64,000 bases of DNA. Origin: Abditibacterium sp. (lineage in GTDB: Bacteria > Armatimonadota > Abditibacteriia > Abditibacteriales > Abditibacteriaceae). The notes under the pieces are model-generated. The model searched no databases and was not told the origin of the DNA. It saw only the letters and a program-made list of their open reading frames with translations. Within the stretch, counting starts at the first letter, position 1, and every line of letters begins with the position of its first letter. The stretch lies in the NCBI GenBank assembly GCA_030448265.1, contig JAUJNG010000003.1:1-64000 (forward strand), written 5' to 3'. The position numbers were made by a program, and so were the translations under genes. Positions 61,691 to 64,000 of the stretch are shown here, piece after piece.

Positions 61691-63214
61691 ATGAAAAACC
61701 TCTTTTTCGCAGGTTCGAGCGCACTTCTCACTGACCTTTACCAACTCACCATGGCCTACGGCTACTGGAAAAGCGGGCGCGCCGACATCGGGGCCAATTT
61801 TCAGCTTTATTTTCGCAAGCCGCCCTTTGGAAGCGGTTTCTCGGTGGCGTGCGGTCTCGCTCCGGCGCTGGAATGGATCGAGAATTTTTCGTTTGACGCC
61901 TCGGATTTGGAATATCTCGCCACCTTGCGGGGCGCCGATGAGCGGGCGCTGTTCGAGCCGAAATTTTTGGATTATCTGGGCGATTTGAAGCTTGAAATCG
62001 ATGTCGATGCCATGCCCGAAGGCACAATTTGCTTCGCGCAGGAGCCGCTCCTGCGCGTGCAGGGGCCGGTTTTGCAGTGCCAGCTTTTGGAAACGGCCCT
62101 TCTCAATATCCTCAATTTTCAAACCCTGATCGCCACCAAAGCGGCGCGCATCGCTCTGGCGGCGCGCGGCGAGGCGGTGCTGGAATTTGGCGCGCGGCGC
62201 GCGCAGGGCATCGACGGCGCGCTTTCGGCGAGCCGCGCCGCTTTTGTGGGCGGCGTGGCGGCGACATCGAATGTTTTGGCGGGAAAATGCTTCGATATTC
62301 CAGTCAAGGGCACGCACGCGCATTCGTGGGTGATGCTTTTCGATTCGGAGTTGGAGGCTTTCGAAACTTACGCCGACGCTTTGCCCAATAATGTGGTGTT
62401 TCTGGTCGATACCTACGACACCCTCGAAGGCACGCGCCGCGCGGTGGAAATCGGGCGCAAACTGCGCCAGAACGGGCACGATTTGCTGGGGATTCGGCTC
62501 GATTCGGGCGATCTGGCGTATCTCTCGATTGAGGCGCGCAAAATTTTGGACGCGGGCGGCTTTCCCGATGCCACAATCTTCGCTTCGAACGATTTGGACG
62601 AACATCTCATCGCCTCTTTGAAAGAGCAGGGCGCTCAAATCGCGGTGTGGGGCGTGGGGACGCGGCTGGTGACGGGGCACGACCAACCGGCGCTGGGCGG
62701 GGTTTACAAACTCACGGCGGTGCGCGACGCGGCGACACAAAAGTGGGAGCCGCGCGTCAAAATCTCGGAGCAGAGCATTAAAATTTCGACGCCTGGGGTC
62801 ACCGGCGTGCGGCGTTATTTTTCATGCGTTGGCGGCAAGTGCCAAAACGTTGCTGACGCGATTTATGAAATCGGGAGCGAAACGATGGATGGAGCCTCGC
62901 CAAACGAGGTTTTGATCGTCGATCCGCTCGATGCGCTGCATCGCCGCCGCGTGTCGTCGCAGTTGGAGTGCCGCGAGCTGCTGGAAAGCGTGATTCGAGA
63001 CGGAAAACGGGTCAAACCGTCGCCCTCGCTGCTCGAATCGCGCGCCCGCACGCTGGCGGAGCTGGAGGGTTTTTCGTCGGGCATCAAGCGTTTCGTCAAT
63101 CCGCACCAATATCCGGTCGGGTTGGAAGCGGGGCTGCACGAAAAGAAAATGGCCCTCGTGCTGCAAGCGCGCGAACCCAGAAGTGCGACGCCCGATTTCG
63201 CTGTTGAACGCTGA
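61691..63214 (+). CDS. pncB: Nicotinate phosphoribosyltransferase
   Basis: Makes nicotinate mononucleotide from nicotinate and PRPP, using the product of PncA. The 507 residues carry [20 protein letters not shown] at the start, [15 protein letters not shown] [23 protein letters not shown] with the autophosphorylated-type His, and [13 protein letters not shown], as in the bacterial PncB family. It follows pncA with a fold-back in the 101-base gap. A terminator-like hairpin lies at 63281. Confidence 0.95.
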   Translation: MKNLFFAGSSALLTDLYQLTMAYGYWKSGRADIGANFQLYFRKPPFGSGFSVACGLAPALEWIENFSFDASDLEYLATLRGADERALFEPKFLDYLGDLKLEIDVDAMPEGTICFAQEPLLRVQGPVLQCQLLETALLNILNFQTLIATKAARIALAARGEAVLEFGARRAQGIDGALSASRAAFVGGVAATSNVLAGKCFDIPVKGTHAHSWVMLFDSELEAFETYADALPNNVVFLVDTYDTLEGTRRAVEIGRKLRQNGHDLLGIRLDSGDLAYLSIEARKILDAGGFPDATIFASNDLDEHLIASLKEQGAQIAVWGVGTRLVTGHDQPALGGVYKLTAVRDAATQKWEPRVKISEQSIKISTPGVTGVRRYFSCVGGKCQNVADAIYEIGSETMDGASPNEVLIVDPLDALHRRRVSSQLECRELLESVIRDGKRVKPSPSLLESRARTLAELEGFSSGIKRFVNPHQYPVGLEAGLHEKKMALVLQAREPRSATPDFAVER

Positions 63215-63280
63215 AAATTTGCGAAAGTCGCCTCTGGAAAGAGGCACTGTGTGAGAATAAGGCTTAAAATAGAAAATATG

Positions 63281-63300
63281 GCCCGATTTGTCGGGCTTTT
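63281..63300 (+). terminator. Terminator-like hairpin after pncB
   Basis: GCCCGA and TCGGGC pair around a four-base TTTG loop, followed by TTTT. A smaller GCCTC/GAGGC hairpin lies nearer the gene (about 63230). Confidence 0.75.
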
Positions 63301-63382
63301 GTGGTGTGGCTGAAACAAAACGCCTGCTCCTTGAGGCGAATCGGCCCCCAATACCTCATTTTTCACCTGTTCTGGAAAATCC

Positions 63383-64000
63383 ATGTCTCTTTTTTCCCGC
63401 TTGGATCGTGTGCGCGACAAGGCCAAAGCCGATGCTGAAGACGGAGTGTTCGCCGTCCCCGACCTGGGGACGCGCGACACGCCACAAACGCCGCCGCAAC
63501 CGGTCGCGCCCGCCGCAATCAATTCCTCACCCGAACCCGTTGCCGACGGCGTCACTGCGCCGCTTGCGCCCGTCGCTCAAACCGAGGTCGTCGAAACCGA
63601 AATCGTCGAAACCGAGATTGCTGAGACTGCGGTTGTCGAAACTGCGGTTCTAAGTGAGGCTGCGGCGCCTGAAATGGCGGCGCCCTCTCCCGTTTCGCCG
63701 CCCCCTGCGGCACCGGCGCGGGACTTGATGGCTGAAGCGATGGTTGAGCCGGAACCCAAGTCAGCAGTCGAAACGGAAGCGATGGCCGCGCCGGAAGCAC
63801 AAGCCTCGGAAACGGTGTCTGAGCCGGAAGCGACGCAGCCCGCCGCGCCCGCGCGCACACCGTTCGACCGTTTGATGGCCAGTCACAACGAAGCGCCCGA
63901 CGAAGCGGACGCGGCGCCTGTCGCCGAGCCGATGGAAGAGCCGCCAGCGTCGCTTGCGCCGCCAACTGTGGTGCCCGATTTCATGGCATCTCCACCGCCT
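63383..64000 (+). CDS. Partial Glu/Pro/Ala-rich protein, cut by the window end
   Basis: From ATG 63383 an uninterrupted frame runs to the window end (206 codons). It starts MSLFSRLDRVRDKAKADAED, then becomes low complexity: VETEIVETEIAETAVVETAV-type repeats and Pro/Ala/Glu-rich stretches with a recurring FDRLMASHNEAPDEAD-like phrase. There is no signal peptide. It resembles the disordered N-terminal part of a larger protein, but no domain has yet been reached. It starts 83 bases after a hairpin. Confidence 0.55.
   Translation, partial: MSLFSRLDRVRDKAKADAEDGVFAVPDLGTRDTPQTPPQPVAPAAINSSPEPVADGVTAPLAPVAQTEVVETEIVETEIAETAVVETAVLSEAAAPEMAAPSPVSPPPAAPARDLMAEAMVEPEPKSAVETEAMAAPEAQASETVSEPEATQPAAPARTPFDRLMASHNEAPDEADAAPVAEPMEEPPASLAPPTVVPDFMASPPP

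Overview
The window is a G+C-rich bacterial chromosome segment with no plasmid, prophage or rRNA genes. Nearly all space is protein coding on both strands, in short operons, with two tRNA genes: Phe(GAA) near 15.1 kb and Leu(GAG) near 46.9 kb. A pseudopilin-like protein with the H-X9-DG signature, two PhoPQ-related hydrolases, PAS-rich hybrid kinases, an F5/8C-like exported protein and many intergenic fold-back repeats suggest an environmental bacterium of the Armatimonadota/Abditibacteriota/Planctomycetota kind. That placement is inference, not shown. The first ~130 bases are extremely C-rich and look like a contig end.

Layout. 0.2-7.5 kb: MscS channel; divergent oxyR-katA; a two-gene operon of a polynucleotide-kinase-like ATPase and a Thg1-like 3'-5' polymerase; two tandem glycine-zipper proteins. 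7.7-10.8 kb: small HNH protein, rapZ-yvcK operon, small membrane protein. 11-14 kb: a lipoprotein with a decayed paralogue beside it, an Arg/Glu-rich secreted protein, a DUF58 protein. 14.3-18.5 kb: dCTP deaminase, tRNA-Phe, DegT-type aminotransferase, pseudopilin-like protein, hisD. 18.5-26.4 kb: 1263-residue hybrid kinase overlapping an HD-GYP regulator, ankyrin protein, Tat-exported superoxide dismutase. 26.5-34.6 kb: site-2 protease, PDZ/FeS DUF512 protein, second hybrid kinase, UbiE/MenG and UbiD (quinone synthesis). 34.8-37.6 kb: PhoPQ-related hydrolase pair. 37.9-44 kb: typA, small A+T-richer genes, ion channel, F5/8C-like protein. 44.1-46.9 kb: larC, larB, secG, tRNA-Leu. 47-56.9 kb: HEAT-repeat protein, pepF, Gfo/Idh/MocA oxidoreductase, a metallopeptidase broken by a frameshift, and a tail-anchored AAA+ ATPase with a J-like partner. 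57-64 kb: Uma2 nuclease, YyaL/DUF255, hicB-hicA, Nudix, pncA-pncB (NAD salvage), and a truncated Glu/Pro/Ala-rich gene.

The most striking overall feature is about 25 long palindromes, roughly one per 2.5 kb, besides ordinary terminators. They lie between genes or at gene ends and fall into several families. Three have a cloverleaf layout (long outer stem, internal hairpins); one family has two copies with a compensatory base-pair change. One palindrome is an 86-bp perfect inverted repeat, and one fold-back contains a second mobile-element-like palindrome. The two most interesting protein modules are the kinase/Thg1-like pair (a plausible RNA 5'-end repair unit) and the AAA+/J-like pair.
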